Of a stretch of 64,000 nt of DNA, positions 1 to 7,701 are shown piece by piece. The translations under genes were made by a program, and so were the position numbers. A model generated the notes under the pieces. That model searched no databases. It was not told the origin of the DNA and saw only the letters and a list, made by a program, of their open reading frames with translations. Each line of letters opens with the position of its first letter. The stretch's first letter is position 1. The stretch is from Starkeya sp. ORNL1. Its GTDB lineage: Bacteria > Pseudomonadota > Alphaproteobacteria > Rhizobiales > Xanthobacteraceae. The stretch is taken from NCBI RefSeq assembly GCF_012971745.1, contig NZ_CP048834.1, positions 2,542,001-2,606,000 on the forward strand. Direction: 5' to 3'.

Positions 1-266
1 TTCAGTCCGGCTTCGGTGCCGCCGGTCTGCGCGCCCTTCATCAGCACTACCCGCTCGATGGGGGAGGCCGTGGACAGGCAATCCATGATCTCGCCGAGGT
101 ACGGCACCCGCGAGGTGCGCCAAGGGCCCGGCTCGGCGTTGGTGCCCGGCAGGATGCGGTGCGCGTCGGCCCATTCGGTGACGGTGAGCTGCGGCTCAGG
201 CTTCAGCCCAGCCCGCCAGGCGGCGTCGACCAGCTCGGCGGTGAGGCTGGCGAGGTCAGTCACCAT
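1..266 (-). CDS. Phage terminase large subunit, GpA-type (N-terminal part, runs off window)
   Basis: Only the first 88 codons are in the window; the gene continues past base 1. The reading frame starts at ATG 266-264, preceded by GGGAGGAG, and overlaps the end of the upstream gene by 11 bases. The translation contains LTVTEWADAHRILP (about residues 27-40) and the stretch PWRTSRVPYLAEIMD, typical of GpA-type terminases. It ends in a P-loop-like KGAQTGGTE at residues 77-85. The family packages phage DNA by ATP-driven translocation and cuts concatemers. The neighbouring small-subunit gene supports the call. A GTG at 263-261 is an alternative start. Family identification is strong; activity cannot be judged from the fragment. 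Confidence 0.85.
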   Translation of the reverse strand, partial: MVTDLASLTAELVDAAWRAGLKPEPQLTVTEWADAHRILPGTNAEPGPWRTSRVPYLGEIMDCLSTASPIERVVLMKGAQTGGTEAGL

Positions 267-576
267 GGTGCTCCTCCCGATAGGCGATGAAGCGCAGGAC
301 ATCCGCCAGATGAGACGGATAGGTCGGGTCGCCGACGACCTCGGCTTGCCGCAGGAAAAAGATGACGTCGATAAAGTCAGAGGTGCTGACGTCCGGCCTT
401 GCCGCGTCGAACGCGACCTCTTTCGACACCTCCCAGAACTCTGAGCGCTCAAGCACCCAGACGCGCTCGCCCTGGGCAGCGAAGCGCTCGCGCAGCCGGT
501 CCATGGCGGCCAGAACCTCGCTCATGCGGATGGTTCGGAGTTCGTCGCCCTCGTAGGTCACGGTTTCAATCCGCAC
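256..576 (-). CDS. Small phage hypothetical protein, paralogue of the gene upstream
   Basis: This is a 106-residue acidic protein of unknown function. The start is GTG at 576-574, chosen because AAAGGAG lies seven bases upstream; a longer open frame reaching base 822 has no comparable site. The N-terminal half, with SEVLAAMDRLRERF and WVLERSEFWEVSKE, aligns by eye with DILAAMDALRTSLARYE and YWEVLLGE in the upstream gene, so the two look like a tandem duplication. It overlaps the upstream gene by 11 bases and the terminase large subunit gene by 11 bases, which implies translational coupling in the packaging operon. Nothing in it suggests a catalytic site; a structural or head-completion role is possible but unproven. 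Confidence 0.65.
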   Translation of the reverse strand: MRIETVTYEGDELRTIRMSEVLAAMDRLRERFAAQGERVWVLERSEFWEVSKEVAFDAARPDVSTSDFIDVIFFLRQAEVVGDPTYPSHLADVLRFIAYREEHHGD

Positions 577-883
577 GATCGAGCTCCTTTGTGCCGAGAT
601 AGCGGGGGACAGATGCGAGCTTGTAGGCGAACACTCCCGGGGAACCCTCGGCGAGATGAAGCTCGCCCAGGTAGCTAAGATCCTCCTCGAGATCCCCGAC
701 GCCCAACTTTTCCGGGTAGGGGCAGTCGGCAGACTGCTCACCAAGCAACACTTCCCAGTACCAGGTCTGCTTCTCGGTGAGAGTGACGTGCTCATAGCGG
801 GCGAGCGACGTGCGAAGGGCATCCATCGCAGCCAGGATGTCCTTCACCGGAATTACACCGCTCATATCTCGCCCCGTCATCAT
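566..883 (-). CDS. Small phage hypothetical protein (tandem paralogue)
   Basis: A 105-residue protein of unknown function. The start ATG at 883-881 overlaps the stop of the terminase small subunit gene in an ATGATGA arrangement. The second ATG at 880 has better spacing from AGGGA, and ATG at 865 is a third option. The segment VKDILAAMDALRTSLARYE followed by WYWEVLLGE matches the layout of the next gene downstream. The protein is acidic and has no predicted membrane segment or signal peptide. It sits between the small and large terminase genes, where many phages keep small, poorly conserved accessory proteins. No function is proposed. Confidence 0.6.
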   Translation of the reverse strand: MMTGRDMSGVIPVKDILAAMDALRTSLARYEHVTLTEKQTWYWEVLLGEQSADCPYPEKLGVGDLEEDLSYLGELHLAEGSPGVFAYKLASVPRYLGTKELDRAD

Positions 884-1434
884 TCGTCCCTGCCGGCGGT
901 ATCAAACGCGCCGAGCGGCAAGCTGGCGAGCAGAATAAGTTGGGCGCGGACCAAGCGATCGAGCGCGGCAACCACGCCGGCGAGGTCCGCGCCGGTGCTG
1001 GCGGCGATCTCCGGCGCCGCTCGGTTCACCCAGCCGATCCAGGCGTCGCGCTCGGCCCGGGCGCGGCTCTCGATAGTGCGCAGCGTGGCGGCGCGGTCGA
1101 TGAGTTGGCCGCCCATGCGCTCGGCCTTCAACCGCGAGATCTCGGCCTCGGAGGCGTCGCGTAGCGCCCTTGGCGACACCAGAGCCGGCGAGAGTAGCGG
1201 AGTGTCGAGCGAAGCGCGCCGGCGATTGGGGTCGACGTTCTCGGCCACCCACGCCCGGCCGCGCTCGACATGAATGCGCCCGTTCGGCTCGACAGGAAGT
1301 CCGCCGGCGATGAGCTGGGACACGCGGCCCGGCGAGACGCCGAGCAGCTCGGCGAAACCCTTCTTCGACAGGGTCTCGGCCAGCTTGCCGGTGTCGGCAA
1401 AGAGGGTGGAGCTATGCAGATCCTGCATCCTCAA
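880..1434 (-). CDS. Phage terminase small subunit-like DNA-binding protein
   Basis: A 184-residue protein with an N-terminal helix-turn-helix around residues 24-48 (KGFAELLGVSPGRVSQLI), followed by a basic linker and a long helical region with the pattern EAEISRLKAERMGGQLIDR. This architecture matches Nu1-like terminase small subunits, which recognise packaging sites and recruit the large subunit. Its stop overlaps the start of the next gene and its own start ATG forms a 4-base overlap with the upstream gene, so it belongs to one polycistronic unit ending in the large subunit gene. An alternative start is the ATG two codons downstream. A generic phage HTH regulator is the main alternative reading. 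Confidence 0.7.
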   Translation of the reverse strand: MRMQDLHSSTLFADTGKLAETLSKKGFAELLGVSPGRVSQLIAGGLPVEPNGRIHVERGRAWVAENVDPNRRRASLDTPLLSPALVSPRALRDASEAEISRLKAERMGGQLIDRAATLRTIESRARAERDAWIGWVNRAAPEIAASTGADLAGVVAALDRLVRAQLILLASLPLGAFDTAGRDE

Positions 1435-1832
1435 CCCTTCCTCAAGCCGGGAACTTTAGGGCTCAAATCCGCCTCGTCTAGCGAACTCGAGCGCTTACGC
1501 CGCCCGTATACGTCCTCGGCCGGGAGGACCCTGGCCAGCCTTCGCAGGTCGGCCTCGATCTCCGACTTGGCCTCGTGGAAGGCCTCGGGGTCCCGGTGCG
1601 ATGGGGAGAGGTAGCGGACCCGGTCAGCAAGCCCGGCCAGGAAGGTCGAGAGAGGGACTTCCTCCCCGCCTGCTTCTGACGGACTCTGACGCACTGACGC
1701 ACTCTGACACAGATCCCTATAGAGGGGAGCGCGTGCGCGCGTGCGCACACGCATAGGGGTCATATAGAGAAGTGCGTCGGCGTGCGTCAGTGCGTCAGGG
1801 TGTGTCAGAACGGAAGCGCGATTGCGTTTCAT
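1431..1832 (-). CDS. Phage hypothetical protein overlapping a repeat-rich DNA block
   Basis: A 133-codon frame starting at ATG 1832-1830, which overlaps the VapE stop in an ATGA junction and has GGAGCGG upstream. The C-terminal half (about residues 58-115, with [20 protein letters not shown]) reads like a genuine helical protein. The N-terminal third is the translation of short repeated GTGCGTCA-type units and reads DALTHADAL. The true start could therefore lie further in, for example GTG at 1694, though that has no clear ribosome binding site. No known domain is recognised. It lies between the replication gene and the terminase genes. Confidence 0.5.
   Translation of the reverse strand: MKRNRASVLTHPDALTHADALLYMTPMRVRTRARAPLYRDLCQSASVRQSPSEAGGEEVPLSTFLAGLADRVRYLSPSHRDPEAFHEAKSEIEADLRRLARVLPAEDVYGRRKRSSSLDEADLSPKVPGLRKG
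1684..1810. repeat. Iteron-like inverted repeat block, possible phage replication origin
   Basis: Units of GTGCGTCA occur in direct tandem on the right side (about 1771-1800). Their complement TGACGCAC occurs on the left side (about 1686-1704). Between them lie CCCTATAG/ATAGGGG and an alternating GCGTGCGC stretch, giving a large imperfect inverted repeat. It lies next to the VapE-type primase/helicase gene. An origin or protein-binding role is inference from the repeat pattern and location. Confidence 0.45.
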
Positions 1833-3196
1833 CGAGCCGCTCCATGCTGCGGGATATACCAGCGCTCGCCCGCACTGCCTCGCGGGCCTCGGCTCCAGCC
1901 AAGCCGTTCAAGGCACGCGATAATCCGCCGTTGGTCGGCGGTGCCGATGCGTCCGGTATCTATGCCCAGGCCATAGATGGCAGCGTCCTTGACCGTCACC
2001 CGGGGTTGCCCGGCCAGCCAGGCCGCGATGATCTCCTCCCATGCGTCACTCTCGAAGCGCGCCTCCTGTTCTGGCTTGATGTGCTCGCGCTCGAATGCGG
2101 CCGACGGCCACCACTTCTGGCCCTCGCCATAGAGGTGCACCGCTTCGGCGAAGAGCTGGTCGCGATCGCGCTCCAGCGCCGCCGGGTGGATGGTGCCGAC
2201 CTTCACCGGCCAGTAGCGCCGCCCGCCGGTCTCGTCCCGCAGGTACGCCGCCTTGTTGGTGGTGCCGATGAAGACGCATTGCCGTGGCAGCGTCACCTCG
2301 ATGCGTCCATAGGGCGGGCGGAAGCGCTCCACCGCGCGGGTGATGAAGGCTTTCAGCGCCGCATCCTCGGCGCGGCTGATGGCCGACAGCTCGGCAATCT
2401 CGATCAGCCACTTACCCTTGAGGTGCAGGCTGACATCCTTGCCGCCGGTCACATCGGGCATGTTGTCGGAGAACCACTCGCCGCCCAGGATGCGGCAGGC
2501 GGTCGACTTCATGGCGCCCTGCATGCCCTCGAGGACAAGCATGTAGTCGGCCTTGCAGCCTGGCTCGAAGATCCGCGCCACCATGGCCACGAGGAACATG
2601 CGGCCGATCTGCGAGGCATAGAGCGTGTTCTCGCAGCCGAGGTAGCTGTGCAGCCAGGTCGCCACCCGCGGCGTGCCATCCCAGGGCAGGCTCTCCAGAT
2701 AGTCGCGCACCGGATGGAAGGCGCGCTCATGCGCCCGGATATCGACGGCCTGGTGCGTGGTGTCCTTGCCGAGCCGGCCGAGACCAGCTTGCTGGAGATA
2801 TTCTTGCAGCCGGTTCACATCGGTGTCGCGGACCGGCCGCGGCGCGAAGTCGTCATCGGTCAGCGCCAGCGGGTTCTCCGCCGACGGCACGGGCGCCTCC
2901 AGCATGATTGCCGTCTGCATCTCGTCATAGGTGAACAAGTTGGACAGCGCCGGGTCGCACCGCAGCGCGTGCGCGGCGTTCGCCAGATTGCCGAGCGGCT
3001 GACCCCTTTCGTCCTTGATGCAGTCGGCCAGCCAGCCGGAGTAAGGCTCCTTTTTCGGCCTGCGAGGCCGCGTGGACTGCCCACGCCGACGGTCGCGCGC
3101 CGGCCCGGCGCCGGCTTCCTCAGCGGCGAGTGGGGGCATCGGATCGACGATGTTCGCGATCAATTCGAAAGGGTCATCCGGGGGAAGCGTGTTCAC
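1829..3196 (-). CDS. VapE-family phage primase/helicase ATPase
   Basis: A 455-residue protein related to virulence-associated E proteins and D5-type phage replication ATPases. A P-loop GMQGAMKST lies at about residues 224-232. It is followed by a Walker-B-like region around [13 protein letters not shown] and the conserved [13 protein letters not shown] and GRRYWPV stretches expected of the family. The start is placed at GTG 3196-3194 because AGGGGAGGGG lies just upstream; an in-frame ATG at 3235 lacks such a site. Family members drive replication initiation in phages and satellite elements. The stop overlaps the next gene by 4 bases, and the whole chain is transcribed leftwards toward the packaging genes. 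The N-terminal 60 residues are low-complexity and basic. Confidence 0.85.
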   Translation of the reverse strand: MNTLPPDDPFELIANIVDPMPPLAAEEAGAGPARDRRRGQSTRPRRPKKEPYSGWLADCIKDERGQPLGNLANAAHALRCDPALSNLFTYDEMQTAIMLEAPVPSAENPLALTDDDFAPRPVRDTDVNRLQEYLQQAGLGRLGKDTTHQAVDIRAHERAFHPVRDYLESLPWDGTPRVATWLHSYLGCENTLYASQIGRMFLVAMVARIFEPGCKADYMLVLEGMQGAMKSTACRILGGEWFSDNMPDVTGGKDVSLHLKGKWLIEIAELSAISRAEDAALKAFITRAVERFRPPYGRIEVTLPRQCVFIGTTNKAAYLRDETGGRRYWPVKVGTIHPAALERDRDQLFAEAVHLYGEGQKWWPSAAFEREHIKPEQEARFESDAWEEIIAAWLAGQPRVTVKDAAIYGLGIDTGRIGTADQRRIIACLERLGWSRGPRGSAGERWYIPQHGAAR

Positions 3197-3432
3197 AGCC
3201 CCTCCCCTCGGCACAGAATTGCGCAAGGGCGGCACTGAAAATTCGCTAGGAAAAACAAGCCCAGCCGAAACGCCCTCACGCGGGCGTAAGTCTTAGAAGG
3301 AGAACAGGTGTCCCCTACACTCTCCTGGGCACCATTACTTCCGAATTGCGTTTAATCGCAGGAAGCTAAGCCTTTTCAGAGCGTTGCGCTTGCCCGACTG
3401 TGCTACAAGGGTGTGCAACAATGCTCTACCGG

Positions 3433-3718
3433 ATGGTTCGCCCCGTGAACCGAAAAGGCACGCGAAACCCCAATATCTGCGACGCATACCCTTGCTGTGC
3501 TGCCTCGCGTGGTGGGGACGCGCCTAGCCCTTCCGGTCGGCGACGCGGCAGTCCCGCTTACGGTCTCTCAGAAAGCACGCAGCATTCGGGTCTCAACGAG
3601 GACCGCCGAGATTAAGAGGCGGCAAGCTGCGATCGACAGTTACTTGGAGAATGTGTGGAAGGCGAACCAAGCAGAGGAGCTTGCTTCACTAACCACGAAA
3701 CAGGCGCACGCGTTGGCG
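3433..3718 (+). pseudogene. Decayed phage integrase, N-terminal fragment with frameshifts
   Basis: Three frames read in succession give pieces like the N-terminal domain of tyrosine recombinases found in related genomes. MVRPVNRKGTRNP starts at 3433, QYLRRIP is one frame on at about 3471, then a run from about 3497 contains VVGTRLALPVGDAAVPLTV, RSIRVSTRTAEIKRRQ and SYLENVWKA, ending LTTKQAHALA. The frame changes imply single-base losses, one near a run of C at 3468-3471. The similarity stops at about 3718, exactly where an IS fragment on the other strand begins, and no catalytic domain remains. The call rests on recalled resemblance, not on an alignment. Confidence 0.45.
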
Positions 3719-3850
3719 GTCTTCATCCCCCGCCTCGTGCTCCTTCAGCACCGAGATGATCTGCTCCTCGACGAAACGGCTGCGCCGCATGGCCCTCCTC
3801 CTGATCGGGACCCAACTTATCCGTGGCCGGAATTCAGGGGAGCACGTCAC
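3716..3850 (-). pseudogene. IS3-family transposase OrfA stub
   Basis: On the minus strand an ATG at 3790-3788, with AGGAGGAGGG upstream, opens the peptide MRRSRFVEEQIISVLKEHEA. This is the characteristic start of OrfA in IS3-family elements of the IS407 type. After it a run of five G (four expected) shifts the frame, and the expected continuation (GMKTADLCRKHG-like) is lost after a few codons. Upstream bases to about 3850 probably include the element's end. The fragment abuts the decayed integrase, so an insertion followed by deletion is the simplest history. Confidence 0.7.
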
Positions 3851-3976
3851 ACGTCACTGCGTGCCGGTGCTTTGACCGCACGTCTCGTTTGGCTTGATTC
3901 AGCACGCTGTGAACCCGGCGGATGGGCACCGAGGTTCGATACGCTTACCAAGAGCTGCACAAATGGCTCTTCTGCC

Positions 3977-5206
3977 TCATCTCTCGAACGCGCATGCCAT
4001 GCTCGGCAATATGCAGCCATGGCCGGGACAGACTCGCATGCCGGGTGGGCACGAAGGTGTGGGTGTGGGATCACTGCTGAAGCACGCCCCCACATCCTCG
4101 AAACCAAACGAGACATTCTCGCCGCACCGTCTACCCCACTGATTCATGGTGCAGAAGCGGACTGTGACCACCTCGCCATCGGAAGCTCCGAGCGCCTTCC
4201 CATCAACCCACCATGCGCCCGGCTCGGAAATACCTGAGACGGCCCAAGTACCGCCACTCATAAGCCTCTGCATGAGAACTCGCTCATCGTCTCGAAGCAC
4301 AGTCACGCCGGCGCACGTGCAGTGGATCCGCATTTCGCACTTCGAGGTGCAGTTGCACGTTGATAAAGGAACGGCCGGGCGGGCACCCTTCGAGAACACC
4401 ATGACGAAGTCGGAGCCCCTCAGAGCCGCTCTTAGGCCGAGATAGGGAATCTGGGTATCCTCGTTCTGGAACACTTGGCGCAGGCCGTTAGCCTTGTCAT
4501 GAATTTTCTGATTGGTATCGGGTAGGCCGAACTCGTCCGACGAAAGGGGAGTGGTGCTCTCGTTCAGTTTACGCTCCCCAGCGCGAAGTTTCTGAGCAAT
4601 GAGATCGCCGGCGAGGGGCACGCCGTCCAAACTCGAAACGAGCCGCGCATCCTCGAAGCCAAGATGGCCTGAGAGCAGTGATATCGGACCCCGCGCACCC
4701 GGTTGAGCAAACTCTAATCTTGTATCAAACTGGAGGGTCATCCGAAGCACTACCGTGAAGGTTCCCAGAATGATCGGGCGGGTCCATTGAGAAAAGGGAG
4801 CAACCGGCGTGAACGAGAACATATTACCAGAAATAATATACTTGAGATCTAAGCGATTAGGGAACATCGGCGGAGTTCGACCCCGCAACTCTCCCGTATT
4901 TGTCAAGCCGCACGACCATTCGCTCATGTCGATTTCCTGCTGAATGCCATCCCTAATCTTTGAGCAGACATCAGCGATCTTACTAAGCCACCCAGCCTGA
5001 ACTCGTTCAGAAAGCGGCCCGGTGATTTCCTCCGTCGGCACCGCGATGGCTTGCGGAAGGTCGGGGCTGTCCAATTCGACTTTTACTGTACCTGCCCAAT
5101 TGTCGAGATAGGCCTCAGAGTCGGCCAACGCGCCTGAGGCCAAATAACAGGCGGCTAAGGCAATTATCAGCAATATTGCTACGATATTAGGTCTTTTCCT
5201 AAGCAT
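3977..5206 (-). CDS. Putative Cys-rich lipoprotein of unknown function
   Basis: A 409-residue protein with a basic N-terminus, a hydrophobic stretch at residues 8-19 and a lipobox LAAC with Cys20, suggesting a lipoprotein anchored in an envelope membrane. The body has no domain I recognise. The last third is unusually Cys-rich, with CNCTSKC, IHCTC and a tail CPPGMRVCPGHGCILPSMAC. This resembles disulphide-stabilised surface or secreted proteins. Base composition is visibly lower in GC than the flanking core genes, and it lies beside phage and IS debris, so horizontal acquisition is plausible. No good ribosome binding site precedes ATG 5206-5204. It is transcribed alone, convergent with the remnants at 3.4-3.8 kb. 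Confidence 0.65.
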   Translation of the reverse strand: MLRKRPNIVAILLIIALAACYLASGALADSEAYLDNWAGTVKVELDSPDLPQAIAVPTEEITGPLSERVQAGWLSKIADVCSKIRDGIQQEIDMSEWSCGLTNTGELRGRTPPMFPNRLDLKYIISGNMFSFTPVAPFSQWTRPIILGTFTVVLRMTLQFDTRLEFAQPGARGPISLLSGHLGFEDARLVSSLDGVPLAGDLIAQKLRAGERKLNESTTPLSSDEFGLPDTNQKIHDKANGLRQVFQNEDTQIPYLGLRAALRGSDFVMVFSKGARPAVPLSTCNCTSKCEMRIHCTCAGVTVLRDDERVLMQRLMSGGTWAVSGISEPGAWWVDGKALGASDGEVVTVRFCTMNQWGRRCGENVSFGFEDVGACFSSDPTPTPSCPPGMRVCPGHGCILPSMACAFER

Positions 5207-5950
5207 AGGATCATGCCCATACGTGCTTTGGAGCGCCGAAAGGTCCAGACGATCCGCTCTACGGCCTTGAATACCTTACACGCAAGACTTCCGACTGTAC
5301 ATCATCATCATCCTTTAGGGAATATCCGAAGCCTATCTCCTCGTGCAGGTAGTCGACGCTGGCGTCACCTTAGCCATCTCAATAATCGCAACATGCGCGC
5401 CCGTACTTCAGAGCGTTTTCGCATGTAGACTCTACCTTCCCTCATCAGTTTGACGGTCGAACCGCAGGAGGCGTGAGGAACGCTTAATGGGCGGTTCGCG
5501 CCTGAGACGCTCAATGACTTCAATCATGGGCCGCAAGGGCCAGCTTGCCGCCCGTACTTGAAGTGACCCTAATGCCCTCCCCGATGCCCCCACACTGCGA
5601 TTGCTGGGCCGGGGAGCCTGAGGTCGGCATTCTCACGCTCACCTGCGGACTTCGTCGGGGTGCATGCGGAAAGGCTAAGCCCCCGGGTCAAGCCCGGGGA
5701 TGTGGGCCATTGCGAATTGCAGGGCAGCCTCTCTGGCCGGCGCGCCTGCGTGATCGACACCATCAGAAGACTGAACGCGCGCCCCTCGCGGTACGGCAAG
5801 CGTCATTCGTATATTTTCTACTGTATCTATAGAAAATGTTGACTTCGACGAATTTGAAGGGATGATGACGGGGACATTCCCGTCCGGACCACGCCTGCGC
5901 AGAGCCGTGGCGCCGGGCTTCCGATGAACCGCCTTCGCAGGAACCCGCTC
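5207..5950. other. Intergenic region without a supported gene
   Basis: Short open frames here look random. At about 5677-5703 there is half of a palindromic element (CCCGGGTCAAGCCCGGGG) of the same type as 15231-15320. An AT-rich inverted repeat at 5813-5837 is listed separately and probably belongs to the promoter of the operon that follows. The rest shows nothing recognisable. Confidence 0.6.
5813..5837 (+). promoter_or_regulatory. AT-rich inverted repeat upstream of the ABC/redox operon
   Basis: ATTTTCTA at 5813-5820 is mirrored by TAGAAAAT at 5830-5837, with a 9-base spacer containing TATCTAT. It stands out in a GC-rich region about 115 bases before the first gene of the operon. That position suits an operator or activator site overlapping a promoter. 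The regulator is unknown; a LysR-type sulfur regulator is only a guess. Confidence 0.4.
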
Positions 5951-7030
5951 ATGTCCAACGCCTCGCCGGTAAAAGCCCTACGCGCCCTCCTGATCGCCGC
6001 CGCGACCGCGGTGGTCGCGCTCTCCTCGCTGCCCGCACATGCCGAGACGCCGCCCTCCGTCATTCGCCTTGCCGGCCAGGGCAATGCCGCCGGCAAGCCC
6101 TATGGCTCGGCGGTGATCGGCGTGGTGCGCGCCAAGGAATATCTGGAGAAGGAATTTGCCAAGGATGGCGTGAAGATCGAGTGGCAGTTCCCGCGCGGCA
6201 CCGGCCCGGCGATCAATGAGGCGCTGGCCAATGGCCAGGCCGACTTCGCCAATTATGGCGGCCTGCCGAACATTGTCGGCCGCGGCGCCGGGTTGCGCAC
6301 CAAGGTGCTGGCCTCCTACGGCACCAACCCCTCCTATCTCGTCGCCCGGCCGGACGCCAAGGTGGAGAAGCTGGCCGATCTCAAGGGCAAGAAGATCGCC
6401 GTCTCGCGCGGCACCATCAACGAGTTGGCGCTCAACCGCGTGCTGGCGCAGGGCGGCCTCACCGAGAAGGACGTCACCATCTTCGACCTGCAGAGCGCAG
6501 ACCAGGTGTCCGCCGTCTCCTCGGGCGATGTCGATGCCGTGCTCGGCGGCAACAACCTTCTGACCCTGGTCGACAACGGCACGGTGAAGACGGTCTATTC
6601 CACCAAGGGCAGCCCGGCGCCGGGCAGCCTGTTCGGCTCCTTCATCGTCACCGAGGAGTTCGCCAAGAAATACCCGGAGACGACAAGGCGCGTGGTGAAG
6701 GCCCTCGTCGAAGCCGCCGCCTTCGCCTCGGATGAGAAGAACCGCGAGGCCGTGCTCGACATCTGGGCGCTCACCGGCGTGCCGCGCGACGCCCTCGCCA
6801 AGGATTTCGCCGGCGACAAGCTGGCCGACCGGCTGAACCCGCTGCTGGACGATTTCTACCGCTCCAACATCACCAATGGCGTGAAGTTTGCGGTCGACAA
6901 CAAGCTGATCAAGGCCTCGTTCGATGTGAACCAGTGGGTCGATCCCAGCTATCTCGACGCCGCTATCAAGGAGCTGAAGATCGAGGGCGTGTGGAAGCCG
7001 CGCGATGCCTCGGGCAATCCGCAGAGCTGA
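5951..7030 (+). CDS. Sulfonate/taurine-type ABC transporter substrate-binding protein
   Basis: A 359-residue periplasmic binding protein of the SsuA/TauA/NrtA superfamily. A signal peptide runs over about residues 1-31, ending AHA before ETPPS. Hallmarks are a short N-terminal strand, the DFANYGGLPNI segment that forms part of the ligand pocket, LKGKKIAVSRGT, and a hinge-following VSAVSSGDVDAVLGG. The start at 5951 is preferred over ATG 5924 because AGGAA lies seven bases upstream. It heads a seven-gene operon with its permeases and ATPase further down. Ligand identity cannot be read from sequence; a sulfonate or other organosulfur compound fits the family, but nitrate- or riboflavin-precursor-like ligands are not excluded. 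Confidence 0.85.
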   Translation: MSNASPVKALRALLIAAATAVVALSSLPAHAETPPSVIRLAGQGNAAGKPYGSAVIGVVRAKEYLEKEFAKDGVKIEWQFPRGTGPAINEALANGQADFANYGGLPNIVGRGAGLRTKVLASYGTNPSYLVARPDAKVEKLADLKGKKIAVSRGTINELALNRVLAQGGLTEKDVTIFDLQSADQVSAVSSGDVDAVLGGNNLLTLVDNGTVKTVYSTKGSPAPGSLFGSFIVTEEFAKKYPETTRRVVKALVEAAAFASDEKNREAVLDIWALTGVPRDALAKDFAGDKLADRLNPLLDDFYRSNITNGVKFAVDNKLIKASFDVNQWVDPSYLDAAIKELKIEGVWKPRDASGNPQS

Positions 7031-7060
7031 GCCGCCGCATCCGATCCGAAGGAGCCCGAC

Positions 7061-7651
7061 ATGCCCTTGACCGAAGCCAACCCCGTTCGCCTCGGCGCGC
7101 CCGCGCCCGACTTCGCGCTGCCCGACACCAATGGCCGCGTGCATCGCCTGGGTGATTTCGATGCCGCGCCGGCCTTGCTGGTGGCGTTCATCTCCAACAC
7201 CTGCCCGTTCGTGGTGCATATCAGCGAGGGGTTCGCGCGCTTCGCCCGCGACTTCGCCGATCGCGGCCTCGCCGTGGTGGCGATCAACGCCAATGACGAC
7301 GCCACGCGCCCGGACGAGAACCTCGCCGCGCTCGGCCTTGAGGCGGCGCGGGCCGGCTATGGCTTCCCGTATCTGAAAGATGCCGGCCAGGAGGTCGCCC
7401 GCGCCTATGGCGCCGCCTGCACGCCCGACCTGTTCCTCTATGACCGCGACCGGCGCCTCGCCTATCACGGCCAGTTCGACGACAGCCGGCCGAAGAACGA
7501 CAAGCCGTTGACCGGCGTGGACCTGCGCGCCGCCGTCGTGGCGCTGCTGGCCGGCGGCCGACCGGCAGAGACGCAGGTGCGCTCCATCGGCTGCAACATC
7601 AAATGGCGCCCCGGCAATGAGCCGGCCGTCGAAGGATCGGCGGCGGCCTGA
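7061..7651 (+). CDS. Thioredoxin-fold protein of the AhpC/TSA superfamily
   Basis: A 196-residue cytoplasmic-looking protein without a signal peptide. It begins with the peroxiredoxin-like LGAPAPDFALPDTNG, then FISNTCPFVVHISEGF with a single Cys in the NTCPFV position (a CxxC is absent), a cis-proline-type region ACTPDLFLYD, and a C-terminal SIGCNIKW. This combination defines a bacterial thioredoxin family of uncertain substrate. AAGGAG precedes ATG 7061 at good spacing. It follows the binding-protein gene by 30 bases and precedes the flavoprotein, so it is likely co-expressed with them. A role in thiol chemistry or protection during handling of a sulfur compound is inference. Confidence 0.85.
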   Translation: MPLTEANPVRLGAPAPDFALPDTNGRVHRLGDFDAAPALLVAFISNTCPFVVHISEGFARFARDFADRGLAVVAINANDDATRPDENLAALGLEAARAGYGFPYLKDAGQEVARAYGAACTPDLFLYDRDRRLAYHGQFDDSRPKNDKPLTGVDLRAAVVALLAGGRPAETQVRSIGCNIKWRPGNEPAVEGSAAA

Positions 7652-7701
7652 TCCGGGCGGGCACCATCCTCAGTCCAAGAGTGGCCAGTCCAAGAGCAGC
7701 A

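Noticed and set aside
5978..7468. 496-codon minus-strand open frame
   Set aside because: Antisense to the ABC binding protein and thioredoxin-fold genes, with no recognisable domain.
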